DNA of 35,469 nucleotides from Vibrio sp. 10N.261.45.E2 (GTDB lineage: Bacteria; Pseudomonadota; Gammaproteobacteria; Enterobacterales; Vibrionaceae): NCBI RefSeq assembly GCF_002875705.1, contig NZ_MCZZ01000129.1, positions 1 through 35,469 of the forward strand, given 5' to 3'. The notes beneath the pieces were generated by a model that saw only the letters and a list, made by a program, of their open reading frames with translations, was not told where the DNA came from and ran no database searches. Position numbers and translations under genes: made by a program. This document shows, in pieces, positions 25,199-34,397 of this stretch (positions are counted from its first letter, which is position 1; each line of letters begins with the position of its first letter).

Positions 25199-25549
25199 TT
25201 AAGCAATAACAAAGGGAGGGCCACGCGGGGCTTGCCTCAAGTAGCGTTCGCTTAGAGCCAAAAAAGCGTAGCTGTCTGAGACAATAAAACTCAGTCGAGT
25301 TGTGAGTAGTGTAGTTGGAAGTTCATCTTGGTGAAATGTGGAAAAATGGCTAAACGGACACGGCTTACCTTTGTGGGTATTCGGTTCACCTTCTTCAATT
25401 TGAACCAGTTCAAAGCCATTAACCGTACATAACGACGCCCATACTCCCGCACTATTACCATGAGCATTGATAACAGGCATTAATGTTACCAGCGCCCAAC
25501 TTAACGCTGTGGCAAGTAACATAGAGAGGTTGAATGAGGTTCGGCGCAT
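25199..25549 (-). CDS. DUF2946-type exported protein
   Basis: The protein has 116 residues with an N-terminal hydrophobic stretch (signal or anchor), then a WASLCTVNG block, a CPFSH pair and a C-terminal 'APRGPPF', matching the DUF2946 pattern (W..lC, CPFC, final proline-rich PRxPP). The two remaining cysteines plus His residues could bind a metal. The family is found next to TonB-receptor and PepSY genes, which fits here: it precedes the PepSY gene by 111 bp on the same strand. Its role is not established. Confidence 0.7.
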   Translation of the reverse strand: MRRTSFNLSMLLATALSWALVTLMPVINAHGNSAGVWASLCTVNGFELVQIEEGEPNTHKGKPCPFSHFSTFHQDELPTTLLTTRLSFIVSDSYAFLALSERYLRQAPRGPPFVIA

Positions 25550-25732
25550 TATTCCAAATCTTTATAAATTTCCCTTATTATGAGGCACTTGCTATATAGG
25601 TAAACGTAAAGATTAACATCAGGTTAAAAAATTGAAGCTAACGCACACTCTATTTGGTTAAAAACTGGTTACAACAGAAGCGCCAATAAAATATTACGCA
25701 CCTCAGTGCATCAAACTGATTAGAAAAAAGAC

Positions 25733-25785
25733 AATAAAAAACGCCGCTTATATTTTCCTGAAAAAGGAAATATAAGCGGCGTTTT
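25733..25785 (-). terminator. Strong terminator of cybC
   Basis: A stem of about 19 bp (AAAACGCCGCTTATA... with one bulge) has a short loop and, on the minus strand, a following T-run. It lies about 45 bp after the cybC stop. Confidence 0.88.
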
Positions 25786-25829
25786 AGGAGTTGAACTTTG
25801 TTATCTAGTAACTCTAATGAACAAACGAA

Positions 25830-26225
25830 TTAACCGAAGATCTTGCTCCAGATACTTGGGTTACGCTTCTCATGGTACTCTTCACGAAGGCCGTCAATAG
25901 TACGAAGTTCTTGCTGCGCTGATTCTAGGTCACCTTGGTCTAGCTTCTGCTCAATGCTATCGAGTGATGCACTGATCTTTTTGAAGCCTTCCATGAAGTT
26001 ATCTTCTTTTTCTACTGGGTAAACACCCGTTTTCAGCTCTGCCACTAGCGTATCTAAACGAACGATAGGCTTTTGCATCTCTTCAATGCTTTGAGCTTCT
26101 GCCGCTTGTTTGAATGCAAGCTTCATTTCTTGCATGTTTTTCTTAAGGTCAACATTAGCAAATGCGTTGCCAGACAATACTGTCGCAGCGATTAAACCAG
26201 ATAAAAGGATTGAGCGAGTTTTCAT
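25830..26225 (-). CDS. cybC: Cytochrome b562
   Basis: This 131-residue periplasmic protein has a signal peptide (MKTRSILLSGLIAATVLSGNA, cut near AFA) and a four-helix-bundle heme protein. By family alignment the axial heme ligands are Met31 ('KKNMQEMKLAF') and His118 ('LREEYHEKR'). There is no CxxCH, consistent with b-type non-covalent heme. It is a small electron carrier with no well-defined partner. The C-terminal 'NPSIWSKIFG' tail is longer than in E. coli. GGAG precedes the ATG. Confidence 0.85.
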   Translation of the reverse strand: MKTRSILLSGLIAATVLSGNAFANVDLKKNMQEMKLAFKQAAEAQSIEEMQKPIVRLDTLVAELKTGVYPVEKEDNFMEGFKKISASLDSIEQKLDQGDLESAQQELRTIDGLREEYHEKRNPSIWSKIFG

Positions 26226-26369
26226 TGTTTCTCCAAGTGAACCGGTGTCTTTGAAGCTAGAGCCATCATTGTTGTGGCACTTCGACTTTATTATTTTCGG
26301 CTAGTGTATACAAAAACCTGTCACACACAAAAATTGATTGTGTCGAAATGCAAACCCGCCGACATTCTC

Positions 26370-27116
26370 TTAAACGAGAGTTGAGTATTCTGGGATCTCA
26401 TTACGACCACGCAACGCCAAAAATGACAAAAATTGCTGTGGTGTATGAGTGATTACTTTGCTCGAATCTACACCCACTTCATCAAGCAATGCAGCGACTA
26501 AATCTAAACCACCGACATCTAAACAGAAATGTGCATCGCTGCCTGTAGTAATAAACGCGCCCTTCTCTTTCGCTATTCTTGCAATCTCATAACAGCGGTC
26601 AACACTGCCCACGCGACTATTGCCTTTGAGTGTGGTGTTATTGATCTCAATCGCCACGTTATGTTCAACCGCACATTGAATAACGGCTTCAAAATCGAAG
26701 TCAAAATTAGGGTTCCCTAAGTGGCCAAGTGCATCAATTCGACCTCCCTTAATCACATTTACGAGAGCCTTTGTATGTGTAGCCACATCCGATGGGCGAA
26801 AAACGGGTTCGTGAAAGCTTGCAATCACCCAATCCAAGTTCTTATCAACACTAGGATGAATATCGATTTCACCTTGAGTGTTCATGATGTTCGACTCAAC
26901 ACCACGAATAATGGCAACTTCTTCGATAAATCGAGGAAGTATACGTTGGTTACTGAAGAACCAATAGTGTGGCGCACCCGGCATTGATTCTGAATGGTCG
27001 GTGGTACAAAACATGGCTAAACCATTTTGCTTGGCCGACTTGGCGTTTTCGATCAATGTGCTGTAAGCATGACCACTTGCGTATGTATGGGTGTGAGTAT
27101 CTACTTTGAGTTCCAT
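26370..27116 (-). CDS. ycdX: YcdX-type PHP-domain phosphatase
   Basis: This 248-residue PHP-family hydrolase matches E. coli YcdX throughout: '[16 protein letters not shown]' (metal ligands His8 and His10), 'TTDHSE' (Asp40, His41), 'SFHEPVF', 'GHLGNP' and 'TTGSDAHF' (Asp and His). The family binds three zinc or manganese ions and hydrolyses phosphate esters; in E. coli, YcdX affects swarming. GAGGGC precedes the ATG. It is divergent from the HD-GYP gene, 321 bp away. Confidence 0.9.
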   Translation of the reverse strand: MELKVDTHTHTYASGHAYSTLIENAKSAKQNGLAMFCTTDHSESMPGAPHYWFFSNQRILPRFIEEVAIIRGVESNIMNTQGEIDIHPSVDKNLDWVIASFHEPVFRPSDVATHTKALVNVIKGGRIDALGHLGNPNFDFDFEAVIQCAVEHNVAIEINNTTLKGNSRVGSVDRCYEIARIAKEKGAFITTGSDAHFCLDVGGLDLVAALLDEVGVDSSKVITHTPQQFLSFLALRGRNEIPEYSTLV

Positions 27117-27437
27117 GAATCAATGCCCTCTTCGCTTGGTCAAAAAACGTTTTCACAATGTAACTCTGAATCTCTTTCAGGAAAGGAGTGCTTCAGAAAA
27201 TGAGTGCCTAGTGGCAACAATTACGACCAGTTTATCAGCTGAAAGTGACAATTAGCACCTCAACATAAAGGTTTATTGCGGGTTCACCTGGATAGCACCA
27301 GAATGCGTAGCTAGCCAGAACGAGCCACCCCTTAATCGTGACTAAGTAGAACTGTATAAACTCGGTAATTACGCCAATTTTTTGCAACCTACCCAAGTTC
27401 GTCAATACTTAAACCAGTCTACAAACTGGAGTGTTAG
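27117..27437. other. Intergenic region between ycdX and the HD-GYP gene
   Basis: This 321-bp region must hold the promoters of two divergent genes. Just before the HD-GYP start, CCAGT (27414-27418) and ACTGG (27425-27429) can pair around 6 nt, and the right arm overlaps the ribosome binding site GGAG (27428-27431). No small ORF and no clear sigma-70 promoter is visible. Confidence 0.5.
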
Positions 27438-30400
27438 ATGAGAAGAAAACGATATCCGCTGAGTATCCACATCACTAGCCTTTTCCTAATTTTGACAACA
27501 CTTGTCGGTGCAGTATTGATTTCGATAAGTTATCGGCATTCTCAAGAATTGCTGTTAGGCACGGTGCGCGAGATCAGTAATGAGCATCGCGATAAGCTGG
27601 AATCAGTATTCAAACAAGCTATTGCCCCTGTCATCACAACCTTAAATGTGATGGCGGTGAGCCCGTTTGTTGCTCATCAAACTTCTGCTGTCGAAAAAGA
27701 TTCTTGGCTGGCCTCGGTCGATATCATATTCAAGCAAAACACCAATTTGGTCGCTCTATTTTATGGTTCTGAAGATGGTGATTTTAGAATCTTTCGTCCA
27801 TTAAGCACCAATAAGCAGAGAGCCGAAAACAACGCCCCGGCCAAAGCAACTATGATGGTCAGCAGCACCAATCTCGATGGGGAGAACTTTATTACCTTTC
27901 TCGATGGCGCACATCAAGTGATCAGCACTAGCCAAGCCGAGAGCAAGTTCAACCCGACGACTCGGCCTTGGTTTCGTAACGCAAAACCTGACGGCTCAAT
28001 ACAACTCTCTGAGCCCTATCTGTTCTATTTCCTGCAAACCAATGGCATTACGCTCTCTAGGCGATCTGCCGATGGCAAACACGTGGTGGGTGCCGACTTC
28101 ACGTTGAGTTCCCTCTCTTCTCAGATCAGTGAGTTAGCCTATTCCCCACAAACTCGACTCGCTTTGTTCGACCAACATTTTAATCTTCTCGGCCAACATC
28201 AACTAGATCTATCAATTCCCACGCATGACTCCCAGTCTAATGACCCAAGTAACACTAAGAAAACGAATAAGCAATCGACGGGCAAACTCTCTGGCAGTGA
28301 ACAAGACCTAAGCTTCTTTAACGTGCCTAAACGTGAACAGATGGAAGCACTAAAAGCATCCGTCATAGCACCACTTATCTCTGATGAAGAGAAGTTTAAC
28401 CTCAATCTAAAAAACGTTGAGTACAACTTAAACACTTGGGCATTAACGCTAACGCCGGTTCAACTCACTCAAAATGTCACCTTATATTTGGCAGAAGCGA
28501 CGCCCCACAATGAGTTGCTCGCAGATCTTATCTCGATGCGAGACAAGCAAGTTGCAGTCGCGATTGGGATGTTGTTTATCTGCTTCGCAATTGTGTGGTT
28601 TGTTGCCAATCGACTGTCTCAGCCGCTCAATACACTGATGCAACTCACCGACAACATCGCACGATTTGACTTCAGGCGTACTCATTACCCTAAAAGCATG
28701 ATTCAAGAAGTGGCTAACCTCGCCCACTCGATTGAGCTGATGGAACACACGCTTCATGACCTTATAACATTACTTAGAGACACGGCCGGGAATCAGGAAT
28801 TTTCTATATTAGCCAAGAACATCGCTCACCAAAGCTATTTGATTACCAAAGCAGAAACCATCGTCCTCTTCACTCAAGCAAAAGAGAAAGATGTGTTTGA
28901 TACGGCCGCGAACCTCGCCATTCTTCCCTTTAAGGCCGACATCAATGACTTCATCAAGCATACCCCTTGGTTGCTGTGTCAGCTTAAGTCCGGAGAAACG
29001 ATTCACTTAAACCGAGAAGACAATGTTCTCAACTACTACCAAGACTCTATCTTTAATTCAGATCTGTACCTGTTTCCACTATTGAACCGTGAGAAACTGT
29101 TAGTAGGTATTGTAGCAATTGGTTATGAAAGACCGATCACCAAGATGCAGGCAGACAAACACGCCTTTTTACGAGAACTACTCAGCTTTGCGGAAATAGC
29201 CAAAGACAACATTGACCAAATGCAGCAACAGAAAGACATGCTTAATGCTTTTATCGAGTTGATTGCTTCGGCGATTGATACCAAGTCACCATACACGGGT
29301 GGGCATTGCCAGCGAGTACCTGAACTCACCAAATGGCTAACTCAAGCAACCATTGATGATGACCGTTATTACCCGCAATTCTCACTCGATAGTAAACAAT
29401 GGGAAGAGTTGATGCTCGCGGCTTGGCTTCACGATTGCGGCAAAGTGACCACACCAGAGTATGTGGTAGACAAAGCCACAAAACTGGAAACGATTTACGA
29501 CCGAATCCACGAAGTTCGGATGCGTTTTGAGTTGTTGAAACAGCAAGAGGAAACCGATTACTGGAAAGCGATGGCGAACGGTGCGCTTCAAGAAGAACAA
29601 CTCAAAATACTCGAACAAAGCTTATTTGAACTGGATGAGGAGTTTGCCTTTGTTGCCGAGTGCAACCTTGGCGGCGAATCTATGACGGAAGCGCAACTAG
29701 AACGATTAGACCAAATAGCCAAACGCCAGTGGAAACGCACACTGGATGACCAATTGGGGTTGTCTTGGTCGGAGAAAGATAGATTTAGAACGCAGCAGAC
29801 CCAAACAGAACAAGAAGGAGAAGAATCAACAAACAGAAACCAAACCTTGCCTGTTATGGAGCCCCTACTTGCTGACAAACCCGAACATAAAATACCTTGG
29901 GACAATGGGTTTAACCCTGCCGATGTATGGCAAGAAGCATTCGTTCTTAAACCGGGAGAAGTAAAATACAACCAAGGCGAACTGCACAATTTGAAAGTAC
30001 GTCGTGGTACGTTAAACGATGAAGAACGTTTCATGATCAATGACCATATTATTCAAACCTTCACCATGCTTAACAAGTTGCCTTATCCACCTTACTTGCA
30101 AAATATCCCCGACATCGCCAGCGGACATCACGAGCGTATCGACGGCAAAGGCTACCCAAGAGGCTTAAGTGAAGACCAATTACCTCTGCCATCCAGAGCA
30201 ATGGCAATTGCTGATGTCTTTGAAGCCCTCACCTCCAGTGATCGTCCGTATAAAAAAGGCAAGCTCCTTAGCGAATCACTCAACATCATGACTGATATGG
30301 CGACCAGCGGCCATATCGATCCCAAGTTGTATTTACTGTTTTTAGAAAACAAAATCTACGACAAATACGCTGAGCGATTCTTAGAAGCCAATCAGCGTTG

Positions 30401-30461
30401 CGAGATTGACCCACACCAACACATCGACCGAGTAAAGGAATACATACGCTCGTTGTTCTAA
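27438..30461 (+). CDS. Membrane HD-GYP domain protein with Cache sensor and HAMP (likely c-di-GMP phosphodiesterase)
   Basis: The protein has 1007 residues. An N-terminal helix (about 8-32) and a second one (about 371-391) enclose a periplasmic sensor with a 'RPWFRNAKPDGSIQLSEPY' motif typical of Cache domains. A HAMP-like segment (392-445) follows, then a GAF-like cytoplasmic region (about 455-595). The HD-GYP domain starts near 600: 'SPYTGGHCQRV', HD at 665-666 (HDCGK), 'HHERIDGKGYP' (897-907) and 'AIADVFEALTSSDRPYKKG'. The stretch between the HDxGK motif and the 'RRGTLNDEERFMINDH' block is about 180 residues, against roughly 30 in ordinary HD-GYP proteins. Metal-binding and GYP residues are intact, so c-di-GMP hydrolysis is likely but inferred. 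Confidence 0.88.
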   Translation: MRRKRYPLSIHITSLFLILTTLVGAVLISISYRHSQELLLGTVREISNEHRDKLESVFKQAIAPVITTLNVMAVSPFVAHQTSAVEKDSWLASVDIIFKQNTNLVALFYGSEDGDFRIFRPLSTNKQRAENNAPAKATMMVSSTNLDGENFITFLDGAHQVISTSQAESKFNPTTRPWFRNAKPDGSIQLSEPYLFYFLQTNGITLSRRSADGKHVVGADFTLSSLSSQISELAYSPQTRLALFDQHFNLLGQHQLDLSIPTHDSQSNDPSNTKKTNKQSTGKLSGSEQDLSFFNVPKREQMEALKASVIAPLISDEEKFNLNLKNVEYNLNTWALTLTPVQLTQNVTLYLAEATPHNELLADLISMRDKQVAVAIGMLFICFAIVWFVANRLSQPLNTLMQLTDNIARFDFRRTHYPKSMIQEVANLAHSIELMEHTLHDLITLLRDTAGNQEFSILAKNIAHQSYLITKAETIVLFTQAKEKDVFDTAANLAILPFKADINDFIKHTPWLLCQLKSGETIHLNREDNVLNYYQDSIFNSDLYLFPLLNREKLLVGIVAIGYERPITKMQADKHAFLRELLSFAEIAKDNIDQMQQQKDMLNAFIELIASAIDTKSPYTGGHCQRVPELTKWLTQATIDDDRYYPQFSLDSKQWEELMLAAWLHDCGKVTTPEYVVDKATKLETIYDRIHEVRMRFELLKQQEETDYWKAMANGALQEEQLKILEQSLFELDEEFAFVAECNLGGESMTEAQLERLDQIAKRQWKRTLDDQLGLSWSEKDRFRTQQTQTEQEGEESTNRNQTLPVMEPLLADKPEHKIPWDNGFNPADVWQEAFVLKPGEVKYNQGELHNLKVRRGTLNDEERFMINDHIIQTFTMLNKLPYPPYLQNIPDIASGHHERIDGKGYPRGLSEDQLPLPSRAMAIADVFEALTSSDRPYKKGKLLSESLNIMTDMATSGHIDPKLYLLFLENKIYDKYAERFLEANQRCEIDPHQHIDRVKEYIRSLF

Positions 30462-30485
30462 GTTCTAACGTCTGAGCTCAGCGTT

Positions 30486-31502
30486 TTAGCTTTTGGCCGC
30501 AGAACCCAACGTTGCGGCATCAGACACAACCATTGTGGTGCGTGGTTTCTGGTTGGCGTTCGCCTTACTTTGTCTTTTAGCGAGTAATGTATTGGTTATA
30601 CTCGCGACAACAATCAGGTTAATGCCAATCATCTGCTGGGTAGAAAACACATCATCAAAGAACACCCCCTGCCAAAGCGCACTAAATAACATGTTAGTAA
30701 AAATCAGTGGCGCCAACTGTGATCCGCTGTCTGCCAGCTTATATGCTTTGGAGCGAAAGATTTGGGTATTGATAGTAAATAGTGCAAGCCCGAAAGCTCC
30801 AAGCGCAATCCAACGCAAATCATCAAAAGTGATTAACGCCGACAGAGCGCCTTTTTCCGGACTTTCAACCACATTAGGAACCGCAGAGATTGAAGTAAAC
30901 ATCACCATAGGTATCACAATGATTGCTGCGACTAAAAAGGTCCATGCGTTCAGTTCTGCAGGGGTAAGGCTTGTTTTAGACGCTCGATATAAGCTCACTT
31001 GCGAGCCAGAATTAAACATCCCCGCGAGAAGCCCCAGCAGAAGTGCAGGTCTAAAGAACTCCGAACCAAACTCAAACTGCGACCAGTCTCCTGCCATCAT
31101 CACTACGCCAACAAAGGTTATGACTAAACAAACGATGGTCGTTGTATGAATCTTGGTTCCAAATATTAATTTTTCTAACAACGGAATAAATAGAGGACCA
31201 GTACTGAACAACACCACACCTTCTACAAGCGTTAAGGTTTGTAATGAAGTAAGGAAACACCATTGGCACGCCACCATAAAGATCGCCCGCATCACCAACG
31301 GTTTCCACATTTCTCGTGTCGGCTTGCTGATTTTGTAAAAGGCCAGAAAAAGAAATAAAAACAGACTGGGCAACAAAAAACGCACAAAGCTGAGTAATGA
31401 AGTCGGCATCACTTCAGATAGATACTTGGCCATTAAGCCACTTAAAGACAAACTGAACGTCGACAACAACATGAAAGTCGTCGCCTTGGTAATATCAGAC
31501 AT
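30486..31502 (-). CDS. DMT-superfamily (EamA) transporter
   Basis: This 338-residue inner-membrane protein has about ten helices in two EamA repeats ('LLSTFSLSLSGLMAKYLSE', 'WCFLTSLQTLTLVEGVVLFSTGPLFIPLLEKLIFG', 'GLLAGMFNSGSQVSLYRASKT'). The substrate is unknown. The frame can be read from a GTG at 31511, but AGGAGG (31512-31517) lies too close to it and is 9 nt from the ATG at 31502, which is the start chosen. It is divergent from a LysR gene, a common pairing in which the regulator controls the exporter. The stop lies 24 bp from that of the convergent HD-GYP gene. Confidence 0.85.
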   Translation of the reverse strand: MSDITKATTFMLLSTFSLSLSGLMAKYLSEVMPTSLLSFVRFLLPSLFLFLFLAFYKISKPTREMWKPLVMRAIFMVACQWCFLTSLQTLTLVEGVVLFSTGPLFIPLLEKLIFGTKIHTTTIVCLVITFVGVVMMAGDWSQFEFGSEFFRPALLLGLLAGMFNSGSQVSLYRASKTSLTPAELNAWTFLVAAIIVIPMVMFTSISAVPNVVESPEKGALSALITFDDLRWIALGAFGLALFTINTQIFRSKAYKLADSGSQLAPLIFTNMLFSALWQGVFFDDVFSTQQMIGINLIVVASITNTLLAKRQSKANANQKPRTTMVVSDAATLGSAAKS

Positions 31503-31593
31503 AATTATCACCTCCTATGGCACCTATTTTAGAGGCGTGACGTGATGAAAAATAGCGAGTAATATTAACCATAACTGTAAGGAAAACTTACCA

Positions 31594-32541
31594 ATGAAAA
31601 AACTCGTTCCGCTTAAATCCGTTTACGCTTTCATTGCTGTTGCTGAAACTGGCAGCATGACCGACGCCGCTCGGGTGTTGTACGTCAGTCACTCAGCGGT
31701 AAGCCAAGCAATAAAGTCGTTGGAGCAACTGGTCAACAAGCCTCTGTTTCAACGAGTCGGTCGCCGTGTTGTCTTAAATGCCGCAGGTAAGCGATATTAC
31801 CGAAAAGTTGCTCCCGCACTTGAGCAAGTGATAGAAGCCACGGAAGAACTTGCCAAAACGCCTAACGACCACCGTATTACCCTTAACATGGTAAATTCAC
31901 TCGCGATGCACTGGTGGATTCCACGCGTTCCTGACTTCCAAACATTCGCCCCTTCACTTGATATCCGTATTTCGACGCTCACTGGCCCTTTTGATATTGA
32001 GCAGGAAGGGGTCGATATCGCACTCGTTCATGGCAAGCCAAACGAGTGGGAGCAATATTACAGCGAAAAACTGGGCGATGATGATCTGGTTTTGGTGTGC
32101 AGTCCGACTCTATTAAAAAACCAAACCGGATTAAGCGTCGAGCAACTCGTCAAACAAAATGCAACCATTGGCGTTTTTAACCTTAGGCGACAGTACGACT
32201 GGCAAGTGTGGTGCGACAATTATCAAATCCCAATGCCCACATTCAAGAGCAATCTAACATTTGATGTCTCGATTCAAGCGGTGCAAGCGGCGATTCGTTC
32301 ATTAGGCGTGTTGGTCACACATCGCTTGTTTGTGAAAGATGACATCAGCCATGGAATGCTCGTTGAACTGGGTAAACCTGTTGCTAACCCCCATCAAGAT
32401 TTCTACTTTGTTTGCCCAAAAAACAAATTAAAACAAGAAAGTGTGCTAAAACTGAGAACATGGTTAAGGCATGAATTCACACGTTCAGAGACAGCGCTGA
32501 ACGATGACATTCAACAACAAGACCAGATTATCAATCAATAA
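31594..32541 (+). CDS. LysR-family transcriptional regulator
   Basis: The protein has 315 residues. The helix-turn-helix is 'FIAVAETGSMTDAARVLYVSHSAVSQAIKSLEQLVNKPLFQRVGRR'. The effector domain contains 'ITLNMVNSLAMHWWIPRVPDF' and 'EQEGVDIALVHG', like the GcvA-type branch. AAGGAAAA precedes the ATG. The gene is divergent from the DMT exporter with 91 bp between the starts. The C-terminus ends in a Gln-rich tail. It is probably a local regulator of the exporter; the effector is unknown. Confidence 0.88.
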   Translation: MKKLVPLKSVYAFIAVAETGSMTDAARVLYVSHSAVSQAIKSLEQLVNKPLFQRVGRRVVLNAAGKRYYRKVAPALEQVIEATEELAKTPNDHRITLNMVNSLAMHWWIPRVPDFQTFAPSLDIRISTLTGPFDIEQEGVDIALVHGKPNEWEQYYSEKLGDDDLVLVCSPTLLKNQTGLSVEQLVKQNATIGVFNLRRQYDWQVWCDNYQIPMPTFKSNLTFDVSIQAVQAAIRSLGVLVTHRLFVKDDISHGMLVELGKPVANPHQDFYFVCPKNKLKQESVLKLRTWLRHEFTRSETALNDDIQQQDQIINQ

Positions 32542-32577
32542 GCGAGTAACAGTTCAGCAAACTTACAAGAGGCCATT

Positions 32578-32898
32578 ATGATTATTACCACCACGCAATC
32601 AGTCGAAGGCAAGCGCATTGTCGATTACAAAGGGGTTATTGCCGGAGAAGCCATTCTAGGAGTTAACGTTTTCAAAGATATGTTTTCAGGAATTCGTGAC
32701 TTTGTGGGTGGACGTTCAGGCACCTACGAGAAAGAACTGGAAAAAGCGCGTAACTACGCATTCAAAGAGCTGGAACAAAAAGCGATTGAAGCAGGAGCCA
32801 ACGCGGTGGTAGGTGTCGACATAGATTACGAAGTGCTTGGCACAGGTAACGGGATGCTAATGGTGTCTGCCAGCGGCACAGCGGTTGTGATTGCTTAG
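32578..32898 (+). CDS. YbjQ-family protein
   Basis: This 106-residue protein matches YbjQ: '[27 protein letters not shown]', '[23 protein letters not shown]', '[18 protein letters not shown]' and '[11 protein letters not shown]'. The family is a small oligomeric fold once labelled heavy-metal-binding; the cellular role is unknown. It follows the lysR gene by 36 bp on the same strand, so they could share a transcript. AGAGG precedes the ATG. Confidence 0.87.
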   Translation: MIITTTQSVEGKRIVDYKGVIAGEAILGVNVFKDMFSGIRDFVGGRSGTYEKELEKARNYAFKELEQKAIEAGANAVVGVDIDYEVLGTGNGMLMVSASGTAVVIA

Positions 32899-33041
32899 TG
32901 GTATAGAGCATATAGGTATAGAGGCTTAGTGTCTTGGCTGCTCGGCTACTTGGTCGTAGGCTTAGCCACTGCCCAACTCCCCCAAAAGAATTTTACCCAT
33001 CGAATAACTAAACTATTCGTTCTATCGCATAATTCTTTATG

Positions 33042-33085
33042 AACTACGCTCCCTTAGCTAAATCACTAGCTAAGGGAGCGTAGTT
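33042..33085. repeat. Perfect 19-bp inverted repeat between ybjQ and the M23 gene
   Basis: The arms at 33042-33060 and 33067-33085 are fully complementary, with a 6-nt loop (AATCAC). T-runs on either side are weak (TTTGCGTTTT on plus), so it may be a bidirectional terminator or another structured RNA element. It lies between two convergent genes and is far longer than a typical terminator stem. Confidence 0.6.
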
Positions 33086-33114
33086 TGCGTTTTGGCCGAC
33101 CAGAACTGAGCCCT

Positions 33115-34365
33115 CTAGCTCGCGCGAGCTATTGACTCAGGGAGCATGGCATCAAAAGAAGCGATTCGGGCTAAAAACGCTTTCCTATCTTTAGGCATAA
33201 TCGAGCTCGCCATCGGTAAGTTAGCCTTCATTGCATCGACCGCGCGACCACGAACCAGCACCTCAAAATGCAAGTGAGGCCCAGTAATGCGGCCAGTGGC
33301 TCCCGATAACGCTATCTTCTGACCTCGCTTAATCTGCTGCCCTTTCTTCACTAGGAAATGACTCAGGTGTAAATAACGTGTCGTATAAACGCTGTTATGT
33401 TCAATCACCAAGTATTTCCCTGCATAAGGGTGGTCACGAAGTGCGACAACACGACCATCGCCCGTCGAGTAGACGGGGGAACCGACAGGTGCTGCAAAGT
33501 CAGTGCCGTTATGTGGTGAGATACGCCCTGTTACTGGGTGTCTTCGTGTCGGATTAAAAGAAGAGGTGACTCGTCTAAATTTTCTATCGACTGGGTACCT
33601 ATCAAAGGCTTGCTCTAGGCTATTGCCCTCTCTGTCATAGAAAAGGCCATCAGGCGCCAGAAAAGCCGCGACTTCTCGGTTTCTCAATTGAATTGAGATG
33701 CCTTGAACTTCTGTTTTACCTGTTAAGTGATCGTCTGTGTACTGTTCATTGACCAACACATTAAAGCTATCTCCGGGTCTGAGTTCCCTAGCGAAGTTGA
33801 TTTTGTCTTTTAGCGTTCGAGTAATATTGGCTATCTGAGCCGTTGTTAGCCCCGCTTTATATGCAGACGTTGAAAAACTGCCATGAACGGTGCCTGTATA
33901 GAGCTTTTCTTTCCATTCGCCCGGCATTTCGTGGAATTGGTAATCAAAGCTTCCATCACTATTTTTCGTATAGACAGCTTGCTCTAAGATACTTTCATGG
34001 AAGATGAGCTCGACGAGTTGTTTAGAGTCATTATCCAAAAGCAACTCTAGGTGATCACCGGGTTTTATTGTATCGAGCTTCAGAGACTCTAGATCAGCTT
34101 CCATTATCTTATGCACGGTTTCATAAGGCAGGTTCCATGACGAAAATATATTGCTTAGCGTGTCGCCAACTTTCACGAAATAATGAACTTTGACTAAAGA
34201 GTTAGAACTTGCTTGCGAATCGATACCTACGTCGTCAGTCGGTTGAGAACCTTGATAAGGTGTTATCTTGATTGAGATTTCTGGTTCTGGTTCGGAGTGA
34301 AAAGAGAGTAAAACAGCAAGGGAGAATGCGCTGATAGCGATCAGGCCAATACGGAGGAACTTCAT
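33115..34365 (-). CDS. shyB: M23 peptidoglycan endopeptidase, ShyB-like
   Basis: The protein has 416 residues. A membrane anchor or signal segment (KFLRIGLIAISAFSLAVLLSF) is followed by a LysM/OapA-like domain ('VHYFVKVGDTLSNIFSSW'), a linker domain, and a C-terminal M23 metallopeptidase: His285 and Asp289 in 'HNGTDFAAPVG', and His364 and His366 in 'GPHLHFE', as zinc and catalytic residues. Such enzymes cut peptide crosslinks to allow wall growth. A longer frame reaches a TTG at 34422, but that codon lies just beyond the Zur box, so ATG 34365 is the start. The Zur box and domain order point to the zinc-starvation enzyme ShyB of Vibrio cholerae; that symbol is an inference. Confidence 0.8.
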   Translation of the reverse strand: MKFLRIGLIAISAFSLAVLLSFHSEPEPEISIKITPYQGSQPTDDVGIDSQASSNSLVKVHYFVKVGDTLSNIFSSWNLPYETVHKIMEADLESLKLDTIKPGDHLELLLDNDSKQLVELIFHESILEQAVYTKNSDGSFDYQFHEMPGEWKEKLYTGTVHGSFSTSAYKAGLTTAQIANITRTLKDKINFARELRPGDSFNVLVNEQYTDDHLTGKTEVQGISIQLRNREVAAFLAPDGLFYDREGNSLEQAFDRYPVDRKFRRVTSSFNPTRRHPVTGRISPHNGTDFAAPVGSPVYSTGDGRVVALRDHPYAGKYLVIEHNSVYTTRYLHLSHFLVKKGQQIKRGQKIALSGATGRITGPHLHFEVLVRGRAVDAMKANLPMASSIMPKDRKAFLARIASFDAMLPESIARAS

Positions 34366-34397
34366 AAAATACTTAGCGGTTATAACAAGGAACTTAA

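Noticed and set aside
29588..30040. 150-residue minus-strand ORF antisense to the HD-GYP gene
   Set aside because: It lies wholly within a recognised coding region and has a Ser/Cys-rich shadow composition.
30493..31149. 218-residue plus-strand ORF antisense to the DMT transporter
   Set aside because: The minus-strand EamA gene explains this segment; the antisense frame has low-complexity composition.
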